Made by a program: the position numbers and the translations under genes. This document shows, piece after piece, positions 1 through 8,291 of a stretch of 64,000 nucleotides of DNA. Origin of the DNA: CADEED01 sp035765415 (GTDB lineage: Bacteria; Pseudomonadota; Gammaproteobacteria; Steroidobacterales; Steroidobacteraceae); contig DASTXR010000097.1 in NCBI GenBank assembly GCA_035765415.1, forward strand, positions 62,001 through 126,000, given 5' to 3'. Under the pieces are notes generated by a model. It made no database searches, had not been told where the DNA came from, and saw nothing but the letters and a program-made list of their open reading frames with translations. Position 1 is the first letter of the stretch. Every line of letters begins with the position of its first letter.

Positions 1-1300
1 GGCCGTTGGCGCTGTAATGCAGGATGATGAAGTCGCGGATGCGCTCGAACTCGGTGACCGACAGCCGGTTGTATTCACCCGACAGCTGGGCGGCCAGTTC
101 CGGTGTCAAATTCTCGTCCGGCCAGAAGTGCAGTAGTTTGTCGATGCCCATCTGGATCAGCGAGATGCTCGTGGACTCCAGTGGCTCGAGAAAGCCGCTC
201 GCGAGGCCGATGGCCACGCAGTTGCCGATCCAGAAGCGGCGCACGTGCCCGGCGCGGAACTTCACGAAGTTCGGTTCGCCGAGCGCCTGGCCTTCCAGTT
301 GCGCGCGCAGGGTGGCCAGCGCCTGCTCGTCACTGATGTAGTCCGAGCAATACACGTAGCCGTTGCCGACGCGGTTCTGCAAGGGAATGCGCCAGGTCCA
401 GCCCGCGTCGAGCGCGCGCGAGCGGGTGTAGGGCGCAAACGAGCCATCGGCCGCCGCACAGGGCAGGGCCACGGCACGGTCGCACATCAGCCAGTGGCGC
501 CAGTCGACGAAACCGCTGTTCAGCGTCCGGTCGATGAGCAGGCGATGAAACCCGCTGCAGTCGACGAACAGCGCGGCCTCGAGAACGTCGCCGGAATCGA
601 GCCGTACACCGCGGATGTGCTCCTTTTCACCGTCGCGCAGGACTTCGGTGACGCGCGCATCGACTCGCCGCACGCCGCGCGCTTCGGCGAACGAGCGCAG
701 ACAGGTGGCGAATCGCGTGGCGTCGAAGTGCACGGCCCAGTCGAAGTGTTCGAAGTCCACGCGCGGATTGTCGGGTGGCAGGGTCACGCGGCCCGCTCGG
801 GCGAGCTGCGTGCCCATGGAATATTCGTCCAGTGTTCCGGGCATCGCCGGATCGCCCTGGCCGTGCTGGCGCAGCCGGTTCCAGATGTGGTGGAAGGCCA
901 CGGGGCCCGCTTCGAGGCCATACCGGCCGAACGGATGCATGAACGAGTGGCCTTCGTGCCGCCAGCCGTCGAATTCGATGCCGAGCTTGATCGAGCCGTT
1001 CGTCGCCTTCATGACTTCGAAGGCGTCGAGCCCGAGCGACTGGAAATAACGCCGGATCGCCGGCACCGTTGCTTCGCCGACACCGATCGTGCCGATGGAT
1101 GACGATTCGACGACAGTGATCGAGACGCCCAGGCGCTGAAGGCGATGGGCGAGGGAGGCAGCGGTCATCCATCCGGCGGTGCCACCGCCGACCACGACCA
1201 CTGAACGCACTGGCGCCGACTGGGCGGCGCCGTTCGATTTCGAATTCACGTCCGAGTATGACCCGCGTGGATGGTGTGAGGCGTTCGAATACGTATGCAT
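1..1300 (-). CDS. Flavin-dependent tryptophan-halogenase-family protein, C-terminus cut by window edge
   Basis: The frame runs open from an ATG at 1300 to the left edge, giving 433 residues without a stop; family members are usually about 500-530, so the C-terminus is missing. Seen: the FAD-binding GGGTAGWM motif at residues 38-45, the family WxWxIP motif at 301-306 (WTWRIP), and Lys105 in a KLGIEF context aligning with the catalytic lysine of PrnA/RebH. Family enzymes use FADH2, O2 and halide to halogenate indole-type substrates, but many homologues in environmental proteobacteria have no proven substrate. The N-terminus is about 30 residues longer than usual and no good ribosome site precedes the ATG, so the true start may be an internal GTG. 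Family assignment is firm; substrate is unknown. Confidence 0.88.
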   Translation of the reverse strand, partial: MHTYSNASHHPRGSYSDVNSKSNGAAQSAPVRSVVVVGGGTAGWMTAASLAHRLQRLGVSITVVESSSIGTIGVGEATVPAIRRYFQSLGLDAFEVMKATNGSIKLGIEFDGWRHEGHSFMHPFGRYGLEAGPVAFHHIWNRLRQHGQGDPAMPGTLDEYSMGTQLARAGRVTLPPDNPRVDFEHFDWAVHFDATRFATCLRSFAEARGVRRVDARVTEVLRDGEKEHIRGVRLDSGDVLEAALFVDCSGFHRLLIDRTLNSGFVDWRHWLMCDRAVALPCAAADGSFAPYTRSRALDAGWTWRIPLQNRVGNGYVYCSDYISDEQALATLRAQLEGQALGEPNFVKFRAGHVRRFWIGNCVAIGLASGFLEPLESTSISLIQMGIDKLLHFWPDENLTPELAAQLSGEYNRLSVTEFERIRDFIILHYSANG

Positions 1301-1320
1301 TGGTTAGCGAGGCCTAACCA
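1301..1320. promoter_or_regulatory. Perfect inverted repeat beside the halogenase start, candidate operator
   Basis: TGGTTAG, six bases, then CTAACCA forms a perfect 7-bp dyad that abuts the halogenase ATG. Its size and spacing suit a dimeric regulator (TetR or LuxR type). It could equally act as a hairpin in the halogenase 5' UTR. No regulator gene is adjacent in the window. Confidence 0.35.
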
Positions 1321-1492
1321 CGCTGCTGCAAGGCACAAGCCCTGCGGGTTTCATCAGCAGTTAGATACAAGTACTGATGCAGCGCTGTTAGGAGTCAGTT
1401 AAAACTCGGATTACTCAGACATGGAACCCCCGAGCGGGGTTCGTTGCAAACCTTCGCCGATGATCCCCCTCTATCGGCGAAGGTTTTTTTTT
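1321..1492 (+). ncRNA. Structured leader or small RNA ending in an intrinsic terminator
   Basis: No gene lies between the halogenase and the nuclease, yet the plus strand folds into three hairpins. The first is a long arm, CGCTGC at 1321-1326 with GCAGCG at 1379-1384 and an inner CATCAG/CTGATG pair. The second is GAACCCC/GGGGTTC at about 1425-1442. The third is the terminator at 1449-1492. Unpaired GGA triplets occur near 1391, 1408 and 1425. It is either a free-standing small RNA (a GGA-rich RsmY/Z-type RNA is conceivable) or an attenuating leader for the nuclease-guaD pair, whose start is 27 bases past the terminator. I recognise no known riboswitch class in it. Confidence 0.4.
1449..1492 (+). 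terminator. Intrinsic terminator before the nuclease gene
   Basis: A perfect 13-bp stem (AACCTTCGCCGAT with ATCGGCGAAGGTT), an 11-base loop and nine T residues. It works only on the plus strand, since the reverse strand lacks a T-run. It therefore does not end the halogenase transcript and must act on an RNA started in 1301-1448. Confidence 0.85.
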
Positions 1493-1518
1493 CATCGGTG
1501 TGTGCTAAACCATGGCCC

Positions 1519-2112
1519 ATGCGAAGAAAAACCGGGGTTCTGTGGCTCTTGACTTTATCGGCATCCTTGCAGTCGGCCGAGCCGCCGAAGCCGCTGCCCG
1601 TGCTCGCCGCCACGGTCACCAGGGTCAACGACGGCGATTCCATCGAGGTAAAGCTCGATTCAGGCCCTGCGCGCGTACGCTTCTCGGCCATAGACACGCC
1701 TGAATACGACCAGCCCTACGGCCTGCAGTCCTCGGCCGCGCTGAAGGCGATGTTGCCGGTGGGCGCATCCGTCGAGCTCGAAGTGGTGACCCAGGATCAA
1801 TTCAAGCGAATGGTCGCCACGGTGTGGCTGCTGGCCGACGGCAAGCGCACGAACGTCAACGAGGCCATGTTGCGCGAAGGCCATGCCTGGGCGTATCGCC
1901 GCTACATGAAAGAGCCGAAGTTCTGCGATATCGAAGCGGACGCGCGCGATCACAAACGCGGCCTGTGGGCCCAGCCGGTGAGCGACTGGGTGTATCCGCC
2001 CGAATGGCGGTTCCTCAAGAACGGCGAGATTCGTTCGCTGCCGGCTCCCTACGAGGAGACTCGGGAAAAATGTGTGGCGGTGCTCGGGCTCGCGGGGGCG
2101 GCTACCTATTGA
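1519..2112 (+). CDS. Secreted thermonuclease (SNase-like) family protein
   Basis: A 197-residue protein with an N-terminal signal peptide (about residues 1-20) and one staphylococcal-nuclease-like domain. Visible active-site equivalents are DGD at 38-40, Arg54 and Glu62 within RFSAIDTPE, and Arg98 in QFKRMVATVW, matching Arg35, Glu43 and Arg87 of SNase. Known family role: Ca2+-dependent cleavage of DNA or RNA, here probably in the periplasm or outside. The ATG at 1519 was chosen because it gives a clean signal peptide; an earlier in-frame start at 1444 would run through the terminator. It ends 10 bases before guaD, suggesting a nucleic-acid scavenging pair. Confidence 0.85.
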   Translation: MRRKTGVLWLLTLSASLQSAEPPKPLPVLAATVTRVNDGDSIEVKLDSGPARVRFSAIDTPEYDQPYGLQSSAALKAMLPVGASVELEVVTQDQFKRMVATVWLLADGKRTNVNEAMLREGHAWAYRRYMKEPKFCDIEADARDHKRGLWAQPVSDWVYPPEWRFLKNGEIRSLPAPYEETREKCVAVLGLAGAATY

Positions 2113-2122
2113 TACGGCGGCC

Positions 2123-3448
2123 ATGAGCAAACTGACCGCGATTCGCGGACCGGTCGTGACCTACACCGGGGATGCTTTCCTCGACGGGCTCGAGAGCACG
2201 ATGCGCTACGAGCCGGACGCCATCGTCGCCATGGCCGACGGCAGGATCACGCACTTCGGTCCCGCGGCGCAGGTGCGCGCGCAACTGCCGGACGACACGG
2301 GGGTGTTGGAGTACGGCAAGGACACCGTGATCATGGCGGGGTTCATCGACTGCCACGTGCACTATCCGCAGACGCAGATCATCGGAGCGTTCGGCCGGCA
2401 ACTCATCGACTGGCTCGACAAATACACGTTCATCGCCGAGCAGCAGTTCGCCGACGAAGTGCACGCGCGCGAGGTGGCGAGAGTGTTCCTCCGGGAATGC
2501 CTGCGTAACGGCACGACTTCCGCCGCGGTCTATTGCACCGTGCATCCGCAGTCGGTGGACGCGTTCTTCGAGGAATCCGCGAAGCTTGGTACGCGCATGA
2601 TTGCCGGCAAGGTGTTGATGGACCGCAATGCACCTGCGGCGCTCACCGACACCGCGCAGAAGGGCTACGACGAATCGAGCGCGCTGATCTCCCGATGGCA
2701 TGGCAAAGGCCGGCAGTTATATGCCGTGACACCGCGATTCGCCGCGAGCAGCACGCCGGAGCAGATGGAGATGGCCGGCGCCTTGTGGCACGAACATCCC
2801 GGCACCTATCTTCAGTCGCACGTTTCGGAGAACCGTGACGAAGTGGCGTGGGTCAAGGAGCTGTACCCGCAGCGTGGCGGCTACCTCGACGTCTACGATC
2901 ACTATCGACAGCTCGGACCCCGGTCTATCTACGGGCACGGCATCTGGCTGACCGAGCAGGAACTGCAGCGGTGCCACGAGTCCGGGACGGCACTCGCGCA
3001 TTGCCCCACGTCCAACCAGTTTCTCGGCAGCGGGCTTTTCAACTTGGCAAGTGCGACGAAGCCGGCGCGGGCGGTGCGCGTGGGTCTGGCGACCGACATC
3101 GGCGCCGGCACTTCATTCTCGATGCTGCAAACACTCAACGAGGCTTACAAGGTGGCGCAGTTGAACGGCAACACGCTGTCGGCAGGCCACGCTTTTTATC
3201 TCGCGACTCGAGGTACCGCGAAGGCGCTGTACCTGGAAGATCAGATCGGCAGCATCGCCGTGGGCATGGAAGCCGACGTCATCGTGCTCGATCTCAAGTC
3301 GACGCCGATCATCGATCACCGCATGCGTTACTGCAGCGACTTCGAGGAAGCACTTTTCATTCAGATGACACTGGGTGATGACCGCGCCGTGATGGCGACC
3401 TACATCGCGGGCAAGCTGGCCTACCATCGCTCAGCACACACGGCATAG
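2123..3448 (+). CDS. guaD: Guanine deaminase
   Basis: A 441-residue amidohydrolase that converts guanine to xanthine and ammonia. Seen: the metal-binding HVH at 78-80 in a GFIDCHVHYPQ context typical of GuaD, His233 (QSHVSE), His272 (YGHGIW) and Asp325 (ATDIGAGT), the expected Zn ligands and catalytic aspartate, plus TPRFA at 203-207. Length matches the family (about 430-450). The start is the ATG at 2123; a longer in-frame reading from 2072 would overlap the nuclease. It sits 10 bases behind the nuclease gene and is probably co-transcribed, so the pair could recycle purine from degraded nucleic acid. Confidence 0.93.
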   Translation: MSKLTAIRGPVVTYTGDAFLDGLESTMRYEPDAIVAMADGRITHFGPAAQVRAQLPDDTGVLEYGKDTVIMAGFIDCHVHYPQTQIIGAFGRQLIDWLDKYTFIAEQQFADEVHAREVARVFLRECLRNGTTSAAVYCTVHPQSVDAFFEESAKLGTRMIAGKVLMDRNAPAALTDTAQKGYDESSALISRWHGKGRQLYAVTPRFAASSTPEQMEMAGALWHEHPGTYLQSHVSENRDEVAWVKELYPQRGGYLDVYDHYRQLGPRSIYGHGIWLTEQELQRCHESGTALAHCPTSNQFLGSGLFNLASATKPARAVRVGLATDIGAGTSFSMLQTLNEAYKVAQLNGNTLSAGHAFYLATRGTAKALYLEDQIGSIAVGMEADVIVLDLKSTPIIDHRMRYCSDFEEALFIQMTLGDDRAVMATYIAGKLAYHRSAHTA

Positions 3449-3582
3449 CCGCACCGCTATCTAATTCGCGCAGCATTCGCAGGGGCAGCGGCCTGCCGGT
3501 AGCACCTAGGTCCCATATCCCGTAATACGGTGCATTTCTAAAGTCATCGTCGTTTTCGAGCTCCACTCTCGAAGGAAGCGAC

Positions 3583-5886
3583 ATGACGCAACGCACCGGA
3601 ACCGGGCCAATTTCGCGCAAGGTCCTCATCGTCGACAGCGGCCTTGCCGGCGGTGGCGCCGCGGCTCGCAGGGTCCGCGCGCTGGCCAGCGAGCTCGGCT
3701 CGCGCAACATCGCCGTCACCGAGGCCACGTCCTACGAGGACGGCCTGGCGACCGTCGTGTCCGACGCCAGCATTCACTGCATCCTGCTCAACTGGACGCA
3801 AAGCGGCAGCGACGTGCACGCCATTGGCGAGGCGACCGAGCTGCTGCGCACGGTGCGCAAGCGCAACGCGAAGATCCCGATCTTCCTCATGGCCAGCCGC
3901 GCGCTCGCGGGCACGCTGAACGTGGAAGTGATGACGCTGGCCGATGAGTTCGTCTGGATCCTCGACGACACACCGACCTTCATCAGCGGCCGCGTGCAGG
4001 GCGCGATCGAGCGCTACGCCAATGCCTTGTTGCCGCCGTACTTCGCGGCGCTCATGCGCTACGACCGCGAGAAGGAATATTCCTGGGCGGCGCCGGGCCA
4101 CCAGGGTGGTGTGGCCTTCCTCAAGTCGCCGGTGGGCCGCGTGTTCTTCGATTTCTACGGCGAGAACACGTTCCGCACCGACATGGGCATCGAGCGCGGC
4201 GCGCTCGGCTCGCTGCTCGGCCACAGCGGGCCGGTGGGTGAGAGCGAGCGGTATGCCGCGCGCGTGTTCGGCGCCACGCGTTCGTACACGGTGACCAACG
4301 GCACGTCCGCCTCGAACCGCACCATCATGTCCGCCTGCGTGGGCGACAACGAAATCGCGTTGTGCGATCGCAATTGCCACAAGTCCATCGAGCAGGGCCT
4401 GGCGATCACGGGCGGCATCCCGGTGTTCCTGCGGCCGACGCGCAATCGCTACGGCATCATCGGCCTGATCCCGCCGCAGGGGCTCGAGCCCGAGACGATC
4501 GCGAAAGCCATCGAGGCCAATCCGCTCGCCAAGGCGGCGGGTGGCAAGCGGCCTGTCTACTCGGTGGTGACCAACAGCACGTACGACGGCATGTGTTATG
4601 ACGCAGCCGACGCGCAGGCGCGGCTGGCCAAGAGCGTGGACCGCATCCATTTCGACGAAGCCTGGTATGGCTATGCGCGCTTCAACCCGATGTACCGCGA
4701 CCGGTTCGCGATGCGCGGCGACCCGGCGACGCATCCGAAAGACGGACCCACCGTTTACGCGACTCACTCGACGCACAAGTTGCTCGCGGCGCTTTCGCAA
4801 ACCTCGTGGATCCACATCCGCGAGGGCAAGAGCAACGTCGATCATGGACGATTCAACGAAGCGTACTGCGCGCAGGCGAGCACCTCGCCGTTATACCAGT
4901 TGATCGCGTCGAACGACGTCGCCTCCGCCGTCATGGACGGACCCGGCGGCCTCACGCTCACGCAGGAGAGCATCGACGAAGCCGTGTCCTGCCGTCTCGC
5001 GGTGGCGCGTGCCCGGCAGGAGTTCCTGGCGAAGAAGGACTGGTTCTTCGCGCCGTGGAATGCCGATGAAGTCACCGATCCCAAGACCGGCAAGAAAGTG
5101 CCGTTTCACCAGGCGTCACACGAGCTGCTGTCGACCGAGCCTGACTGCTGGGTGCTGCACCCGGGCGAGAAGTGGCATGGTTTCGAGAAGCTGCCCGATG
5201 GCTGGTGCATGCTCGATCCCATCAAGTTCGGCATCGTCTGCCCTGGCATGCAGGACGACGGGCAGCTCGCCGAGAAAGGTATTCCCGCCGACGTTGTCAC
5301 GGCCTATCTCGGACGGCACGGCATCGTGCCGTCGCGCACCACCGACCACATGGTGCTGTTCCTGTTCTCGATCGGCGTCACACGCGGCAAGTGGGGCACG
5401 CTGCTCAACACGCTGCTCGACTTCAAGGTGGACTACGACCGCAACGCGCCGCTGTCCGAGGTGCTGCCGTCGCTGGTGGCAAACGCGCCGCATCGTTATG
5501 GCGGCAAGGGCCTCAAGGATCTCGCCAACGAAATGTGGGCGCAGTTGCGCAAGAGCCGCCAGGGCCACTGGCAGACACAGGCGTATGAGTCGCTGCCCAC
5601 GCCGAAGATGACGCCGCGACGCGCGTTTCAACAGCTCATGGCCGGCAACGCGGAGAAGGTGCCGCTCGACAAGATGGCCGATCGGGTCGTGACGGTCGGC
5701 GTCATTCCCTATCCACCCGGAATTCCGATCGTGATGCCCGGCGAGAGCCTCGGGGCCGCCGACGGCCCGTGGATCACCTACCTGCGCACGTTGCAGGAGT
5801 GGGGTCACATGTTTCCCGGATTTGCCAAGGAAGTAGAGGGCACCGAGGAAATCGACGGTGTGTTCCACGTGCTCTGCGTGAAGTAG
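3583..5886 (+). CDS. adiA: Biodegradative-type arginine decarboxylase (AdiA-like)
   Basis: A 767-residue fold-type I PLP decarboxylase (E. coli AdiA is 756). It has an N-terminal wing domain (about 13-145), the core with APGHQGG (170-176), RNCHKS (263-268) and FDEAW (357-361), the PLP lysine Lys399 in HSTHKLL, and a C-terminal domain ending near HVLCVK. The segment around 198-220 (RTDMGIERGALGSLL) matches AdiA rather than CadA, so arginine to agmatine plus CO2 is predicted; each turnover consumes a cytoplasmic proton. A GAAGGAA ribosome site precedes the ATG. It is the first gene of an eight-gene run; the next gene starts 27 bases on. The substrate is inferred from similarity, not proven. Confidence 0.9.
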   Translation: MTQRTGTGPISRKVLIVDSGLAGGGAAARRVRALASELGSRNIAVTEATSYEDGLATVVSDASIHCILLNWTQSGSDVHAIGEATELLRTVRKRNAKIPIFLMASRALAGTLNVEVMTLADEFVWILDDTPTFISGRVQGAIERYANALLPPYFAALMRYDREKEYSWAAPGHQGGVAFLKSPVGRVFFDFYGENTFRTDMGIERGALGSLLGHSGPVGESERYAARVFGATRSYTVTNGTSASNRTIMSACVGDNEIALCDRNCHKSIEQGLAITGGIPVFLRPTRNRYGIIGLIPPQGLEPETIAKAIEANPLAKAAGGKRPVYSVVTNSTYDGMCYDAADAQARLAKSVDRIHFDEAWYGYARFNPMYRDRFAMRGDPATHPKDGPTVYATHSTHKLLAALSQTSWIHIREGKSNVDHGRFNEAYCAQASTSPLYQLIASNDVASAVMDGPGGLTLTQESIDEAVSCRLAVARARQEFLAKKDWFFAPWNADEVTDPKTGKKVPFHQASHELLSTEPDCWVLHPGEKWHGFEKLPDGWCMLDPIKFGIVCPGMQDDGQLAEKGIPADVVTAYLGRHGIVPSRTTDHMVLFLFSIGVTRGKWGTLLNTLLDFKVDYDRNAPLSEVLPSLVANAPHRYGGKGLKDLANEMWAQLRKSRQGHWQTQAYESLPTPKMTPRRAFQQLMAGNAEKVPLDKMADRVVTVGVIPYPPGIPIVMPGESLGAADGPWITYLRTLQEWGHMFPGFAKEVEGTEEIDGVFHVLCVK

Positions 5887-5912
5887 CGCTGAACTCGCAA
5901 GGGAGAGAGCAG

Positions 5913-8291
5913 ATGCTCAACATCGCCGCCAAGATTCCGGCAATTCCGATTCCCTTCCACAGGCTGTTGAAGATCGTCGCGCTCGTGGATGACTCGGATC
6001 TCCATGCGAGCGCACTGATCGAGCGTCTGCGCGGCGAGGGTTTCAGCGTCGAAATCTCCAGTCGATACGAACGCGACGTCGCTGAAGACTCGGAAGTCGG
6101 CGCGTACATCGTGTCCGTCGACGGAAAGAATCGCGATTCGGCCCGCGCGCTCGGCAAAGCCATTCGTGCTGCCGGCTTCAGGACTCCGCTCTGGGCCCTG
6201 GCCGACACCAGCCGCATCGCCGATGTATCGGTGATTGGCGGCGTCGGCGAAGTCGATGGATTCATTTTTCTCGGCCAGCAGACACCGGCGTTCTACGCGA
6301 AGCAGGTGGTTGCGAGCCTCACTTCATACGGCATGAGCCTGCTGCCGCCTTTCTTCGGCGCTCTCATGGGCTACGACGCGGAGGCGAAGATCTCGTTCGC
6401 GTGTCCGGGGCACCAGGGCGGCGAGTTCTACCGGAATTCCCCGGCCGGACAGCTGTTCTTCAAACACTACGGTGAACAGATCTTTCGCAACGATCTGTGC
6501 AACGCAGACGTCGAACTCGGCGACCTGCTCATCCACGTCGGTCCGGCGGTCGACGCCCAGCGCCACGCAGCCCGGATATTCGGCGCGGACCGCACGTACT
6601 TCGTGCTCAACGGCACATCCACGGCCAACAAGGTGGTGGCGCAGGCCACGCTGAAGCGCGGCGACCTGGTGCTGTTCGATCGCAACAACCACAAATCCCT
6701 GCACCAGGGCGCGCTGGTCAAGGCTGGCGCGATTCCCATTTTCCTGCCGACGGCGCGCAACTCTTTCGGAATGATCGGCGCCGTGGACTGGGACGCGTGG
6801 GATGAGAAATCCCTGCGAGACCAGATCGCCGCGCATCCGATGATCAAGGACCCCGCGCGCGCGAAATCCGAGCGCCCGTTCCGCATGGCCTGCATCCAGC
6901 TCGCCACCTATGACGGCACGGTCTACAACGTGCGCAAGGTGATGGAGAAGATCGGCCACCTCTGCGACTACGTGCTCTGGGACGAAGCGTGGATCGGTTA
7001 CAACGCGTTCCACCCGCTGTTCACCGACCACAGTCCGATGCGCCTCGAGAACCTCAAGCCGGAAATGGCGGGCTTGTTCTCGACACAGTCGGTCCACAAA
7101 CAGGGCGCGGGCTTCTCCCAGGCGTCGCAGATCCACAAGCGCGACGAACATATCAAGGGCCAGAAGCGTTTCATCGAGCACAAACGCTTCAATGAGTCGT
7201 TCCTGATGTACTGCTCGACTTCGCCTTTCTACCCGTTGTTCGCAGCCCTCGACGTCAACGCGAAGATGCATGAGGGCAAGGGCGGCGAAATGCTCTGGGA
7301 CCGCTGCATCGAACTCGGCATCGAGGCGCGCAAGAAGTTGCGGGAATACGGCCGGCATTTTGCGAGCACCGGACGAACCGCCGAGGAGAAGTGGTTCTTC
7401 GATCCGTTCGTGCCGGACGTCGTGAGCATCAAAGGGTCGAAGCACACGGCGGATGCCAAAGACACCGCGTGGGAAAGCCTGCCGACGGAAGTGCTGAAGC
7501 GCGAGCAGCAATGCTGGACCTTCGATCCGAATGCCACGTGGCACGGGTACAAGGGTTACTCCGATGGCTACGCCATGGTGGACCCGAACAAGCTGATGCT
7601 TCTGACACCGGGCATCGATCGCAAGACGGGTGAGTATCTCGACTTCGGCGTACCCGCGACGGTCCTGGCGAACTACCTGCGCGAGCAACGCGTCGTACCC
7701 GAGAAGTGCGATCTGAACAGCATCCTGTTTCTCATGACGCCGGGGGACGACGAGAGCAAGATCAGTTCGCTCATCGCCCGGTTGGTCCGGTTCAAGGATC
7801 TCTGGGATCGCGATGCGCCGCTTGGCGAAGCGCTGCCGACCCTGTATTCCCAGAACAGCGCGCGTTACGCGGGCTACTCCCTGCGCAAGGTCTGCAAGGA
7901 GATGCACGACTTCTACCGCAAGGCGAACGTGAAGAACCTGCAGCGGCTGTGTTTCCGCGCCAGCAGCTTCCCCGAGTTCGCCATGTCTTCGAAGGACGCC
8001 TACGAGGCGCTGGTGGCGAACGAAGTGGACTATGTGCCGCTCGACGCGACCATCAAGGGCCGCATCGCCGCCACTCTCGCGCTCATCTATCCACCCGGCA
8101 TCGGTGTGCTGGTTCCCGGCGAACGCTGGGACGATCGCGCACAGCCGATGCTCGACTACTTTTCGACGTTCGAGGAATCGTTCAACCGCTTTCCCGGCTT
8201 CAACTACGAAGTTCAGGGGGTCTATCAGGAGCAGGTGAACGGTCGTATCAAGTTCCACACCTACGTGGTCAAGGAGAAGCCGCATGGCTGA
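5913..8291 (+). CDS. speF: Ornithine decarboxylase, SpeF/SpeC type
   Basis: A 792-residue PLP enzyme predicted to convert ornithine to putrescine and CO2. Seen: wing domain (about 18-140), CPGHQGG at 164-170, RNNHKS at 257-262, WDEAW at 356-360, and PLP Lys396 in SVHKQGAGFSQ followed by SQIHKRD, a sequence characteristic of E. coli SpeF/SpeC and unlike the HSTHKLL of the other three paralogues. It is about 60 residues longer than E. coli SpeF. The ATG at 5913 follows AAGGGAGAGAG. It overlaps the downstream potE by 8 bases, giving the classic speF-potE arrangement and strongly supporting ornithine as substrate. Confidence 0.92.
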   Translation: MLNIAAKIPAIPIPFHRLLKIVALVDDSDLHASALIERLRGEGFSVEISSRYERDVAEDSEVGAYIVSVDGKNRDSARALGKAIRAAGFRTPLWALADTSRIADVSVIGGVGEVDGFIFLGQQTPAFYAKQVVASLTSYGMSLLPPFFGALMGYDAEAKISFACPGHQGGEFYRNSPAGQLFFKHYGEQIFRNDLCNADVELGDLLIHVGPAVDAQRHAARIFGADRTYFVLNGTSTANKVVAQATLKRGDLVLFDRNNHKSLHQGALVKAGAIPIFLPTARNSFGMIGAVDWDAWDEKSLRDQIAAHPMIKDPARAKSERPFRMACIQLATYDGTVYNVRKVMEKIGHLCDYVLWDEAWIGYNAFHPLFTDHSPMRLENLKPEMAGLFSTQSVHKQGAGFSQASQIHKRDEHIKGQKRFIEHKRFNESFLMYCSTSPFYPLFAALDVNAKMHEGKGGEMLWDRCIELGIEARKKLREYGRHFASTGRTAEEKWFFDPFVPDVVSIKGSKHTADAKDTAWESLPTEVLKREQQCWTFDPNATWHGYKGYSDGYAMVDPNKLMLLTPGIDRKTGEYLDFGVPATVLANYLREQRVVPEKCDLNSILFLMTPGDDESKISSLIARLVRFKDLWDRDAPLGEALPTLYSQNSARYAGYSLRKVCKEMHDFYRKANVKNLQRLCFRASSFPEFAMSSKDAYEALVANEVDYVPLDATIKGRIAATLALIYPPGIGVLVPGERWDDRAQPMLDYFSTFEESFNRFPGFNYEVQGVYQEQVNGRIKFHTYVVKEKPHG

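Noticed and set aside
1444..1518. Earlier in-frame start for the nuclease gene.
   Set aside because: It would translate through the intrinsic terminator and bury the signal peptide; the ATG at 1519 fits better.
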